13,232 nucleotides of DNA from Pseudomonadota bacterium (GTDB taxonomy: Bacteria > Pseudomonadota > Gammaproteobacteria > Burkholderiales > Burkholderiaceae), in contig JAJXUC010000108.1 of the NCBI GenBank assembly GCA_021783435.1, positions 1-13,232 on the forward strand, written 5' to 3'. Below are positions 1-7,124 of the stretch, piece after piece. Numbering within the stretch: position 1 is the first letter of the stretch; every line of letters begins with the position of its first letter. Position numbers and translations under genes: made by a program. The notes below the pieces were generated by a model, which saw nothing but the letters and a program-made list of their open reading frames with translations, did not search any database and had not been told where the DNA came from.

Positions 1-60
1 GCCGAGGCCCGCACCGTCGAGATTTTGAGAGTGAAGCACGCGGCCCAACAGGTGCCGTGA
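1..60 (+). CDS. 3' end of an unidentified gene (partial)
   Basis: Frame 1 is open from the window edge to a TGA at 58-60 and encodes 19 residues ending in AAQQVP. A strong intrinsic terminator lies 8 bases downstream, which is the main reason for believing a gene ends here. Too little is visible to assign a function. By position it could belong to the capsule locus that follows. The alternative is that this is non-coding and the terminator serves a frame I cannot see. Confidence 0.4.
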   Translation, partial: AEARTVEILRVKHAAQQVP

Positions 61-68
61 TTACAACC

Positions 69-91
69 CCGGCGCGCTAACGCCGGTTTTT
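69..91 (+). terminator. Rho-independent terminator
   Basis: A perfect six-base stem CCGGCG (69-74) / CGCCGG (81-86) closes a six-base loop, CGCTAA, and is followed at once by five T residues (87-91). This is the textbook form of an intrinsic terminator. It separates the gene ending at 60 from the glycosyltransferase gene, so the latter needs its own promoter or read-through. Confidence 0.8.
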
Positions 92-108
92 CAGGAGTGA
101 CGAATTTG

Positions 109-140
109 ACTGCTTCCGGGACTGAAGGCCGGGAAGCAGT
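109..140 (+). other. Hairpin in the leader of the glycosyltransferase gene
   Basis: ACTGCTTCC (109-117) is the exact reverse complement of GGAAGCAGT (132-140), giving a nine-base-pair stem with a 14-base loop. It has no T-run, so it is not a simple terminator. It lies about 90 bases before the preferred glycosyltransferase start and could be a leader-RNA structure or a protein-binding palindrome. Its function is unknown. Confidence 0.45.
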
Positions 141-229
141 TAAAGATCGGTGCCAACTAACCGAGCCAATGCATGGCGTATTTCTCTTATCCGGAGCCGC
201 GCTCGCTCAACTGCATCTCCACTCCCTCC

Positions 230-1450
230 ATGCCCTCCGACAACGCACCGATCCTCATCGACGTCACCCGCCTGGCGGCGCGGCTGCTCGAAGGTAAGCA
301 CCCAACCGGTGTGGATCGGGTGAGTCTGGCGTACATCTTTCATTACCGCGCTCGGGCGCGGGCGGTGGTGCGGCACTGGGGGCGGTGGATGCAGCTTTCA
401 CCCAGCGCGTCGCTGCGGGTTTTTGCGGCCCTGCTGGGGGAAGACCAGCAGCCGAAGCCGACGCTTCGCCGTTGTGTGGCGGCGGCCTATGTGCTGCGCT
501 GGGGTCTCACCAAAGGCGCACCGCTATTCAACACCGGACACAGTGGGTTGGACGACCCGCAGTATGCCGAGCGGGTGCGGCATCACGCCTTGCGTCCGGT
601 GTACTTTTTGCACGACCTTATTCCTCTCACCCATCCGGAATACTGCCGTGCCGGGGAGGTGCAAAAACACCACCAGCGGCTGCGGACCATGTTGCACACG
701 GGGCATGGGGTCATTGCCAATTCGCAGGCGACCCTTGAGGATTTGCAGACTTATGCGCGTGCGCACGAGTTGCCCTGCCCCGCGGCCTTGGTGGCGCACT
801 TGGGCGGCTCCGAGCTGCCGCCGGCCAGCCCGACGCCGCCGATCACGCCGCCGTATTTCGTGATGCTGGGCACGATCGAGGCGCGCAAGAATCATTTGCT
901 GCTGCTGCATGTCTGGCGCGAGTTGGTGGAGCGCCTTGGGCACGCCGCACCCAAACTCGTGCTCATCGGCCAGCGCGGCTGGGAGTGCGAGCAGGTGGTC
1001 GATCTGCTCGAGCGCTGCGACGCGCTGCACGGCGTGGTGCTGGAAGTGCCGCACTGCAATGACGCGCAGTTGTCCACCTGGCTCGCGCATGCGCAGGCGC
1101 TGCTGTTCCCGTCATTCGCCGAAGGGTACGGGCTACCACTGGTTGAGGCCTTGGTCGCTGGCGTGCCGGTGATTGCCAGCGACTTGCCTGCATTTCGCGA
1201 GGTGGCGGGCGACATTCCGCACTATCTCGATCCGATCGACGGCTTGGGGTGGCTTCAGGCCGTGCTGGCATTCGCCGACCCGCTGCACCCGGCGCGGCTG
1301 GCGCAACAGGTCCGCATGCAGGGGTTTGAGGCGCCGACTTGGGACGCGCATTTCGCCAAGGTTGACACCTGGCTGAGCCAGATCGCCCGAGGCGCCGGCA
1401 TGCTCCGGACACCAGCCATCGATGCGGCGGGTCTTGCGCCTCATGACTGA
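230..1450 (+). CDS. GT4-family (group 1) glycosyltransferase, capsule locus
   Basis: This is a predicted retaining GT-B glycosyltransferase, probably moving a sugar from a nucleotide sugar onto a growing surface polysaccharide at the inner face of the cytoplasmic membrane. The N-terminal domain opens with ILIDVTRL and a PTGVDRV loop. The C-terminal nucleotide-binding domain starts at GTIEARKNH (about residue 214). The E-x7-E signature of the family is seen in FAEGYGLPLVEA (Glu298 and Glu306 in a 406-residue protein), followed by GVPVIASDLPAFREV. I prefer the ATG at 230, which places the first beta strand seven residues from the start. An in-frame ATG at 173 would add 19 residues of poor character. 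Neither has a clear Shine-Dalgarno. The stop overlaps the start of the next gene, so the two are probably translated together. The donor and acceptor cannot be read from sequence. Confidence 0.88.
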   Translation: MPSDNAPILIDVTRLAARLLEGKHPTGVDRVSLAYIFHYRARARAVVRHWGRWMQLSPSASLRVFAALLGEDQQPKPTLRRCVAAAYVLRWGLTKGAPLFNTGHSGLDDPQYAERVRHHALRPVYFLHDLIPLTHPEYCRAGEVQKHHQRLRTMLHTGHGVIANSQATLEDLQTYARAHELPCPAALVAHLGGSELPPASPTPPITPPYFVMLGTIEARKNHLLLLHVWRELVERLGHAAPKLVLIGQRGWECEQVVDLLERCDALHGVVLEVPHCNDAQLSTWLAHAQALLFPSFAEGYGLPLVEALVAGVPVIASDLPAFREVAGDIPHYLDPIDGLGWLQAVLAFADPLHPARLAQQVRMQGFEAPTWDAHFAKVDTWLSQIARGAGMLRTPAIDAAGLAPHD

Positions 1451-2516
1451 TTTTTCCGGCGCGCCCCCCGACGCGGAGCAACGCCTTGCGGGTCTACCCG
1501 AGGTGTTGCACGTGGTGGCGTTTCCGCGATGGAAATGGCCCGTGATCCGGCAGTGCTTTCCGGGACGCACGCTGCGCTTTATCCAAGCCGAGGACGTCAC
1601 GCAGCAGACGCGCTGCCTGGTGCTTTGGGGCAGGGCCGCCGTGCCGCAAGGCGCGCCGACTGACGCGCGGATCTTGCGCGTGGAGGATGGGTTTTTGCGC
1701 TCGGTCGGGCTGGGGGCCGATCTGGTGCGGCCCCTCTCGTGGGTCATCGACACGCGCGGCATTTACTACGACGCGGGGCAGGAGTCCGATCTGGAATGGC
1801 TACTAGGTCATGCCAGCTTTGCGCCCGAACTACTGGGCCGTGCGCGCGCCTTGCGCGAGCGGATTGTGTCTTCGGGGTTGACCAAATACAACGTCGGCGC
1901 GCAAGCGTGGCAGCGACCGCACCATGCCACGCACGTGATCCTGGTGCCTGGCCAGGTGGAAAGCGATGCGTCGATCGCCTTCGGCGCAACGGATCTTCAG
2001 CACAACATGGCGCTGCTGCGTGCGGTGCGCAAGGCCAACCCCGAGGCTTATGTGCTGTACAAGCCGCATCCGGACGTGGTGGCCAGGCTGCGCAAGCTCG
2101 GACAGGACGAAGGCCACGCCCAGCGCTGGTGCGACGAAGTCGTCGCCGGCATCGGCATGGAGGCATTACTGCACGCCGTGGACGAAGTGCACGTGTTGAC
2201 CTCACTCGCCGGCTTCGAGGCTCTGCTGCGGGGCAAGACCGTGACCTGCTACGGGCAACCGTTCTATGCCGGCTGGGGCCTGACGCACGACATCGTCCCT
2301 CACCTGCGCCGCACCCGCAGGCTGCAGCTCGATGAACTGGTTGCCGGTGTGCTGCTGTTGTATCCGCTCTACCTCAGCCGCGCCAACAAGCGGCTCGTGA
2401 CGCCTGAGCAGGCGTTGGATGAATTGCTGGCCTGGAAGGCACGCGTGGCGGGTAAAACGCCCTGGTGGCAAGAAATCTACCGCTTCTTCCTGCGCCGCTT
2501 CATCGGGGTGCGGTGA
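1443..2516 (+). CDS. kpsC: KpsC-like capsular beta-Kdo transferase, single C-terminal-type module
   Basis: The product belongs to the capsule polysaccharide KpsC/LpsZ family (PF05159, GT99). These enzymes add beta-linked Kdo residues to lysophosphatidylglycerol to form the linker of ABC-exported capsules. Visible hallmarks are FPRWKWPVIR at the start, EDGFLRSVGLGAD (from residue 81), SWVIDTRGIYYDA, VPGQVESDASI (from 168), YKPHPDV (Lys207) and HVLTSLAGFEALLRGK (from 250) leading to YGQPFYAGWGLT. Classical KpsC is about 670 residues with two such modules in tandem. This protein has 357 residues and one, whose motifs best fit the second module. The ATG at 1443 overlaps the preceding stop (ATGACTGA), which implies translational coupling. 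The alternative ATG at 1422 would overlap by 29 bases. The family call is secure; the exact linkage made is not. Confidence 0.88.
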   Translation: MTDFSGAPPDAEQRLAGLPEVLHVVAFPRWKWPVIRQCFPGRTLRFIQAEDVTQQTRCLVLWGRAAVPQGAPTDARILRVEDGFLRSVGLGADLVRPLSWVIDTRGIYYDAGQESDLEWLLGHASFAPELLGRARALRERIVSSGLTKYNVGAQAWQRPHHATHVILVPGQVESDASIAFGATDLQHNMALLRAVRKANPEAYVLYKPHPDVVARLRKLGQDEGHAQRWCDEVVAGIGMEALLHAVDEVHVLTSLAGFEALLRGKTVTCYGQPFYAGWGLTHDIVPHLRRTRRLQLDELVAGVLLLYPLYLSRANKRLVTPEQALDELLAWKARVAGKTPWWQEIYRFFLRRFIGVR

Positions 2517-2577
2517 CCTGCTTGATGTTTTGTTGTCTCAATCCCGCACGAACTCAGAAATAGGAACCTGAACATCC

Positions 2578-3021
2578 ATGTCACGCCACGTCAACAAACT
2601 GCTCTTTTGCCTCCTGCCGTTTCTCATGCTGAATGTCAGTCACGCCGGCGGCCTGACGGCCGGGTTGGGGTACAGCTTCATTCCCGGCGGTGGCTATTTT
2701 TCGCTCGGCTACCAGAACAAGGCATGGGCGATCGAGGGGTCGGTGATCAATAAGGGGCGGGAGGAACCGACCACCCATGCAGGCCCGGAGATCACGCTGG
2801 ACGCTCTTGCCTTTGCTGGCTCATGGCCGATCTTTGTCAAAGGGGGCGTTGTGACCGGATCCCACAAGCATGGCTACAACGTCGGGGCGGGGGTGGATTG
2901 GGCGTTAAACAAGCAGTGGACGATGAGACTTGAAGACATCCATTTTCGTGTGACGGAAGATTTTGGACCCAATGCAGAGTCCGAGAACATCATCTCGGTT
3001 GGGCTTCAGCGCGCGTTTTGA
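2578..3021 (+). CDS. Small outer-membrane beta-barrel protein
   Basis: This 147-residue protein starts with a clear Sec signal peptide: basic SRHVNK, a hydrophobic LLFCLLPFLML core and likely cleavage after SHA at residue 23. The mature part alternates polar and apolar residues in short strands (YFSLGYQ, WAIEGSV, YNVGAGVDWAL) and ends SVGLQRAF. The terminal Phe is typical of outer-membrane barrels recognised by the BAM machinery. The length would fit a barrel of about eight strands. An AGGAA at 2562-2566 lies eleven bases before the ATG. It follows kpsC by about 60 bases, so it may be cotranscribed. It may belong to a YfaZ- or OmpA-barrel-like family, but I cannot decide which. Confidence 0.75.
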   Translation: MSRHVNKLLFCLLPFLMLNVSHAGGLTAGLGYSFIPGGGYFSLGYQNKAWAIEGSVINKGREEPTTHAGPEITLDALAFAGSWPIFVKGGVVTGSHKHGYNVGAGVDWALNKQWTMRLEDIHFRVTEDFGPNAESENIISVGLQRAF

Positions 3022-3052
3022 GCCTGGGGCAATCAAAGAGCCACCCCCCCAC

Positions 3053-3076
3053 AAATCCTCAAGAACGAGAGGAATT
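3053..3076. promoter_or_regulatory. Putative HipB operator O1
   Basis: Imperfect inverted repeat AAATCC-N12-GGAATT, with one mismatch from the AAATCC-N12-GGATTT form of the other two copies. It also shares spacer bases with them (CA at spacer positions 2-3 and AAC at 6-8). It starts 32 bases after the outer-membrane protein stop codon. Confidence 0.6.
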
Positions 3077-3102
3077 TCAGGGAATGAGGCTGTCCAGGCA
3101 AT

Positions 3103-3126
3103 AAATCCGCACGAACAAAAGGATTT
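3103..3126. promoter_or_regulatory. Putative HipB operator O2
   Basis: Perfect inverted repeat AAATCC (3103-3108) / GGATTT (3121-3126) with a 12-base spacer. It starts exactly 50 bases after O1 and 50 bases before O3. The conserved spacing, and the position just upstream of an Xre-type antitoxin gene, point to autoregulation. Confidence 0.72.
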
Positions 3127-3152
3127 GTAGCCAAGCCCGCCCACTTGGTGCA

Positions 3153-3176
3153 AAATCCGCATAAACGTGAGGATTT
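3153..3176. promoter_or_regulatory. Putative HipB operator O3 overlapping the hipB ribosome binding site
   Basis: Perfect inverted repeat AAATCC (3153-3158) / GGATTT (3171-3176) with a 12-base spacer. The right arm contains the AGGA (3170-3173) that serves as the Shine-Dalgarno for the ATG at 3180. Bound HipB would therefore sit over the end of the leader and probably block transcription of hipBA. Confidence 0.72.
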
Positions 3177-3179
3177 TTC

Positions 3180-3449
3180 ATGAAGATACCGATCGACAAT
3201 GCAGCCGCCATCGGCAAGGTGGTACGCGCCAGCCGCAAGGCTCAGAAGATCCGGCAGGATGATGCTGCAGGCAGCATCGGCGTTAGCGAGAACTTCCTTG
3301 GCAAAATCGAACGCGGCAGCGAATCTGTGCAATGGGGCAAGCTCTTTCAAGTTCTGGAGGGGCTGGGCGTGCGCGTCGTGGTGGATGTGCCCGAGAACGT
3401 GGCCGCCTATTTGAACGCCCCATCGAGCAATCAGGGCAAGACACCATGA
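3180..3449 (+). CDS. hipB: HipB-like antitoxin, Xre-family HTH regulator
   Basis: This 89-residue DNA-binding protein is the antitoxin half of a hipBA pair. The Cro/C1-type helix-turn-helix spans roughly residues 25-46 (QDDAAGSIGVSENFLGKIERG), followed by the usual helix LFQVLEGLGVRV. The FLGKIERG motif is standard for this class. HipB proteins bind HipA as a dimer, neutralise it and repress their own operon. Three matching inverted repeats directly upstream fit this. The ATG at 3180 has AGGA six bases before it. The stop TGA overlaps the hipA ATG (ATGA), so the two are translationally coupled, with antitoxin first as in Escherichia coli. Confidence 0.88.
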   Translation: MKIPIDNAAAIGKVVRASRKAQKIRQDDAAGSIGVSENFLGKIERGSESVQWGKLFQVLEGLGVRVVVDVPENVAAYLNAPSSNQGKTP

Positions 3450-4759
3450 CCGGCCGCTCTTTGCGTGCGTTCATCAATCGGACGGAGGTCGGCACCTTGC
3501 AGGAGGTGAGCGGCCTTTGGAGTTTCCAATACTCGGACGCCTGGCTGGACGACCCTGGGCGTTTCGCGCTCAGTCCGCATCTTCCACTGGCGGCAGAGCC
3601 CTTGCTCGACGGCGCAAGCCAACGGCCAGTGCAGTGGTACTTCGACAACCTGCTGCCAGAAGAAGGGCAGCGTGTATTGCTGGCCGGAGACGCCAAGCTG
3701 GATGCGGCTGACGCCTTCAGCTTACTGGCCTGGTACGGCGCCGAGTCGGCAGGGTCGGTGACCTTGCTGCCTCCGGATACAGGGCTTCAAGCCGAAGGAC
3801 CACTGCGCCCTTTGCCGGACGATGCCCTGGAAGCGCGTATCCGTCAGCTACCCAATGCACCGCTGACGCATGCAGCCATCAAACGCATGTCGCTTGCCGG
3901 CGCCCAGCACAAGCTGGCGGTCGTCCTGCAAGATGGCCGGTTGTTTGAACCCGCAGGCGCCACACCCTCCACCCAGATCCTGAAGCCAGATCACCCGGGC
4001 GAGGACTACCCGCATTCCGTAATCAATGAGTGGTTCGCGATGAGCCTGGCCAAGCGCCTCGGCCTCGGCCTGATTGTGCCGAACGTGCATCGTCGCTATG
4101 TGCCATCTCCGGTCTATCTGATCGATCGCTTTGACCGGATTCCTGATGCTCAGGGGTGGCAACGCCGGCATGTGATCGATGCCTGCCAATTGCTGGGGCT
4201 GGACCGTAGTTTCAAATACAGCCAGGGCAGCATGGAGAGTCTGGCGGCGCTGGCCAATGTCTGTCGCAGCCCGGCAGTGGCGCGCGCCCGGCTCTTTGCC
4301 TGGCTGGTGTTCAATGTACTCGTTGGCAATTCCGATGCCCATCTGAAAAACCTCAGCTTCGTGGTCTCCCACGAGGGTGTGCAGTTGGCGCCGTTCTATG
4401 ACCTGCTCAGCGTCGCCAGCTATGACACGCCCGCCTTCGACAAAAGTGGCTGGCCAGCACAAACCCAACTGGCTTGGCCGATTTTGGGTGCGCGTCACTT
4501 CTCGGACATCAACCGTGAATTGCTGCTGGAGGCTGGCGCGGTGTTGAATCTGGCCAAAGGAACGGCCGATCGCTTGCTGGAATACCTGCGCAGCCGCGTT
4601 ACACGAGAGGCTGAAATTCTTTACGGCGAGGTCCAAGCCGAGAATGCAGGGATCGCCAGTGCGCGCCCGGCGCTGTCAGCAACCATGGCGGGAGAATCGC
4701 GTTGCCTTCGAACCATTCTGCACACCATCATCAAGGCGATGGCGAGGCAAATCGCCTGA
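3446..4759 (+). CDS. hipA: HipA-type serine/threonine kinase toxin
   Basis: HipA kinases halt growth by phosphorylating a translation target (GltX in E. coli), giving persistence. This protein has 437 residues, close to the 440 of E. coli HipA. From the ATG at 3446 the key parts are all present. Ser149 just before LAGAQHK (150-156) matches the autophosphorylated Ser150 and ejectable P-loop. Lys180 in QILKPD is the ATP-binding lysine. GNSDAHLKN has catalytic Asp297. FYDLL has metal-binding Asp319. NEWFAMSLAKRLGL and VYLIDRFDR are also family signatures. The toxin therefore looks intact and active. A longer frame begins at 3332 inside hipB, but the 3446 start sits in an ATGA overlap with hipB and matches the family N-terminus. 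The target is not predictable from the sequence. Confidence 0.92.
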   Translation: MTGRSLRAFINRTEVGTLQEVSGLWSFQYSDAWLDDPGRFALSPHLPLAAEPLLDGASQRPVQWYFDNLLPEEGQRVLLAGDAKLDAADAFSLLAWYGAESAGSVTLLPPDTGLQAEGPLRPLPDDALEARIRQLPNAPLTHAAIKRMSLAGAQHKLAVVLQDGRLFEPAGATPSTQILKPDHPGEDYPHSVINEWFAMSLAKRLGLGLIVPNVHRRYVPSPVYLIDRFDRIPDAQGWQRRHVIDACQLLGLDRSFKYSQGSMESLAALANVCRSPAVARARLFAWLVFNVLVGNSDAHLKNLSFVVSHEGVQLAPFYDLLSVASYDTPAFDKSGWPAQTQLAWPILGARHFSDINRELLLEAGAVLNLAKGTADRLLEYLRSRVTREAEILYGEVQAENAGIASARPALSATMAGESRCLRTILHTIIKAMARQIA

Positions 4760-4834
4760 GAAAAAATTCAATCCCACCCTGATTCCGAATGTACACCCCG
4801 CTGTTCTGCATTCGCCGCCATGACCGGGCGCCCG

Positions 4835-6100
4835 CTACGTCGTGCTCGCGTCAGTCGAGATTTGCCCCACACGGCCGTGGATCAATCGCTCTGCCGCCTC
4901 CTTTGCCGCCAGGCTGACACCCTCCTTCTCGAAGAAAACTCCGCGGATCTGCAATGCGCCGGCGAGTGCCTTGAGAAAAGCGCGCACCAGGTCAGCGTCA
5001 GGAGGGATTGCTTGGCTCCAAAAGCTGTCGAGCCCGCCTTGATGGGTGAGCCCTGGAACATCGAATACGGCCTGACCCAGGACTACCAGCGGTGTGCCTA
5101 GGTGCAACGCACGCATCCCAGTTGTGCTGTTAACCGTGACCACGCCCCGCGCCCGATGGATGAGCGTGTCAAGGTGACCGCCGCGCAGATACCGTACGCG
5201 TTCTTCTACGCCCCATTTGGCCGCCTCTCGCCGGAGAACGCGCTCCCAGTTTTTGAGCGCGGGGTCCCATGGATGCTCTTTGAGCAGCAGCACGGTGTGC
5301 GTGGGAGCGTGCCGTGCGAATGAGGCAACCACGTGCGCGATTGACTGTGCGATGCCGTCGAAAGGCGAGTAAGCGACGATCTGGAAGTCGAAATCGAGTT
5401 GCAGCGGGAACAGGTAGTAGGGTTGCTGCGATGCAAGCAAATTCTCCACGTCCTGCTCGGTGCGTTTTTTGCGCAGGCGGTTGGTGAGCAGGCGCAGACC
5501 GCTGGCCGGGGTGTAAATCAAGGTATGGGGCCTGCGGTCGCTGCGGCGATAGAACGGAAACAGCCACCCCATGAAGAGGTTGGACAGGTTGTGCAGCAGA
5601 TCACCCCGGGCCATATGGAAGGCGCTGTCGGCAAAGCGCGGGGTCCAGTCGATGTCTGGCAGTGAGGCGGCCATCGCCCGGATGGCATCGGGGTCGCGGG
5701 GAAACAGCGACCCGCCGCTCATGCCGTTGCGCTCGAAGGTGATCCAGTCTGGCCGGATGTAGCCGAAATCGTTGACGACAACTTGGATACCGTTTGCCAA
5801 GGCGATGTCCACGGCCTGCCGGTGATAGCGACGGTTTTCGCCGAGCAGCAGGACATGGGTGACGCCCTGTTCCGCGAAGAACCGCGCAATGAAGCGCGGC
5901 CATCGGCTGCGACGTCCACGGTAGGGGATGGCATCTTCGCCGTGCCAAAACAACCAGTCTCCGGTACACAGGTTGATGCGTGTCACGCGCCATCCATGCG
6001 CCTTGAGATGCTGGGCGATATACCGATAAAACGGCGATGGCATGCCTTGCAGGAAGACAAGATGCGGGGCGAGCGACGCATTGCGCGCTGGGCTTTTCAC
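4835..6100 (-). CDS. kpsS: KpsS-like capsular beta-Kdo transferase / capsule export protein
   Basis: This is the KpsS family of the capsule polysaccharide superfamily (PF05159). KpsS adds the first beta-Kdo to lysophosphatidylglycerol, the primer that KpsC then extends. Motifs seen in the 421-residue protein are VFLQGMPSPFYRYIA (residues 15-29), NLCTGDWLFW (43-52), IPYRGRRSRWP (from 58), LLLKEHPWDP and a VNSTTGMRALHLGTPLVVLG segment near residue 323. I chose the GTG at 6100. It lies ten bases after the SDR stop codon with GAGAG just upstream, and places the conserved FLQG strand at residue 16. The ATG at 6223 would add 41 unconvincing residues and overlap the SDR gene by over 110 bases. It is the last gene of the minus-strand operon and converges with hipA. 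Confidence 0.87.
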   Translation of the reverse strand: MKSPARNASLAPHLVFLQGMPSPFYRYIAQHLKAHGWRVTRINLCTGDWLFWHGEDAIPYRGRRSRWPRFIARFFAEQGVTHVLLLGENRRYHRQAVDIALANGIQVVVNDFGYIRPDWITFERNGMSGGSLFPRDPDAIRAMAASLPDIDWTPRFADSAFHMARGDLLHNLSNLFMGWLFPFYRRSDRRPHTLIYTPASGLRLLTNRLRKKRTEQDVENLLASQQPYYLFPLQLDFDFQIVAYSPFDGIAQSIAHVVASFARHAPTHTVLLLKEHPWDPALKNWERVLRREAAKWGVEERVRYLRGGHLDTLIHRARGVVTVNSTTGMRALHLGTPLVVLGQAVFDVPGLTHQGGLDSFWSQAIPPDADLVRAFLKALAGALQIRGVFFEKEGVSLAAKEAAERLIHGRVGQISTDASTT

Positions 6101-6110
6101 AACGTGGCTC

Positions 6111-7124
6111 TCACTTGGTGTGATTGGTGAGAAACCAGCTTGCAGACTCTGCCATGCCCTGCGCATAGCCGACACGCCCCACCGGACAGCCGGCAGCGGC
6201 GAGTTTGGTGGCGCGATGACCACATGTGTGGCCGAAGATTTTCACGATCAGGCGATGCAACAAGGGCTCCTGCCTGATGCCCAGCGCACGATAGGGCAAC
6301 TCCATTGCTGCGGCGGCCAGCGCAGCAATGGCATACGGCAGATCGATGATCCAGCCCTTGCCACCGATGCCTTGGCGCAAATCGTCGAGCAGTTGCCGCC
6401 AGGAGACCGATTGCGGATCGACAACATTGAAGACTTCGTTTTCAGCCTGCGGCGCCTGGCCGGCCCACAGCAGCGCATCGACCAGGTTGTCCACATACAA
6501 AAAACCGGCGTCCACGCGGCCACCGGAAATCCGCAGCATCAAGCCGTTTTGCAGTTCGCGTCCGACCCGTTCGATGAAGGGACTGCCTGGCCCCATCACA
6601 TTGGCCGGGCGTAGCACGGCGTAGGACAGACCCATGCCACGCGCTGTTTCGCGCAGCAGCAATTCGCCGCGCAGTTTGCTGTCGCCGTATCCGAAGCCAG
6701 GAGGGCGCAGCGCGCAGCGCTCGTCACACGGCGCCGTCGGAAAACCATACACGTCCACGGTGGACACATGCACGAACCGCTGGGGTTTGTCCGTCTGCCG
6801 CGCGATCGCATCGAGGATGTTGCGTACGCCCCGGACGTTGACGGCCTCGTAGTCTTGCGCCCGCCCCCAGGTTTGCACATTGGCGGCGCAATGAAAAATC
6901 CAGCGCGCGCCGTGGACCGCGTCGCCAAGCGACGCTGCATCGGTCAGGTCGCCGACACAGACCTCGACACGGCTAGGCCATTGCGCCGGGAGCTTGGCCG
7001 GGTCGCGCACCAACAGTTTGAGTTGCGCGCCCTGCTGCAAAAGCCGCTGCACGAGATGCCCGCCAACAAAGCCGGTCGCCCCCGTCACCAGGACAGATTG
7101 TCCTGTGTAATCGCGCGGGCTCAT
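6111..7124 (-). CDS. NAD(P)-dependent epimerase/dehydratase, extended SDR family
   Basis: This 337-residue Rossmann-fold enzyme has the extended-SDR nucleotide motif GATGFVG (Gly15, Gly18, Gly21), the DLTD segment near 59, catalytic Ser121/Thr122 in HVSTVDVYG and the YxxxK pair Tyr146/Lys150 in FGYGDSK. LRPANVMGPGS and FLYVDNLVDALLWA are typical of the NAD-dependent epimerase/3-beta-HSD group. It probably modifies a nucleotide sugar for the polymer, but the substrate cannot be read; a sterol or lipid substrate is a less likely alternative. Its ATG overlaps the end of the acyltransferase gene by four bases (ATGA), and kpsS begins ten bases after its stop, so the three form one operon. Confidence 0.86.
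   Translation of the reverse strand: MSPRDYTGQSVLVTGATGFVGGHLVQRLLQQGAQLKLLVRDPAKLPAQWPSRVEVCVGDLTDAASLGDAVHGARWIFHCAANVQTWGRAQDYEAVNVRGVRNILDAIARQTDKPQRFVHVSTVDVYGFPTAPCDERCALRPPGFGYGDSKLRGELLLRETARGMGLSYAVLRPANVMGPGSPFIERVGRELQNGLMLRISGGRVDAGFLYVDNLVDALLWAGQAPQAENEVFNVVDPQSVSWRQLLDDLRQGIGGKGWIIDLPYAIAALAAAAMELPYRALGIRQEPLLHRLIVKIFGHTCGHRATKLAAAGCPVGRVGYAQGMAESASWFLTNHTK

Noticed and set aside
3053..3176. Three evenly spaced repeats that look like a short CRISPR array
   Set aside because: The repeated unit is a palindrome with variable inner bases directly before an Xre antitoxin gene, there are only three copies and no cas genes, so operators explain it better.
3848..4636. 262-codon open frame antisense to hipA
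   Set aside because: The plus strand carries every catalytic motif of HipA; the antisense frame has no recognisable domain and is a shadow of GC-rich coding DNA.
4760..4834. Bidirectional terminator between hipA and kpsS
   Set aside because: The convergent gap contains no stem with a T-run in either direction.
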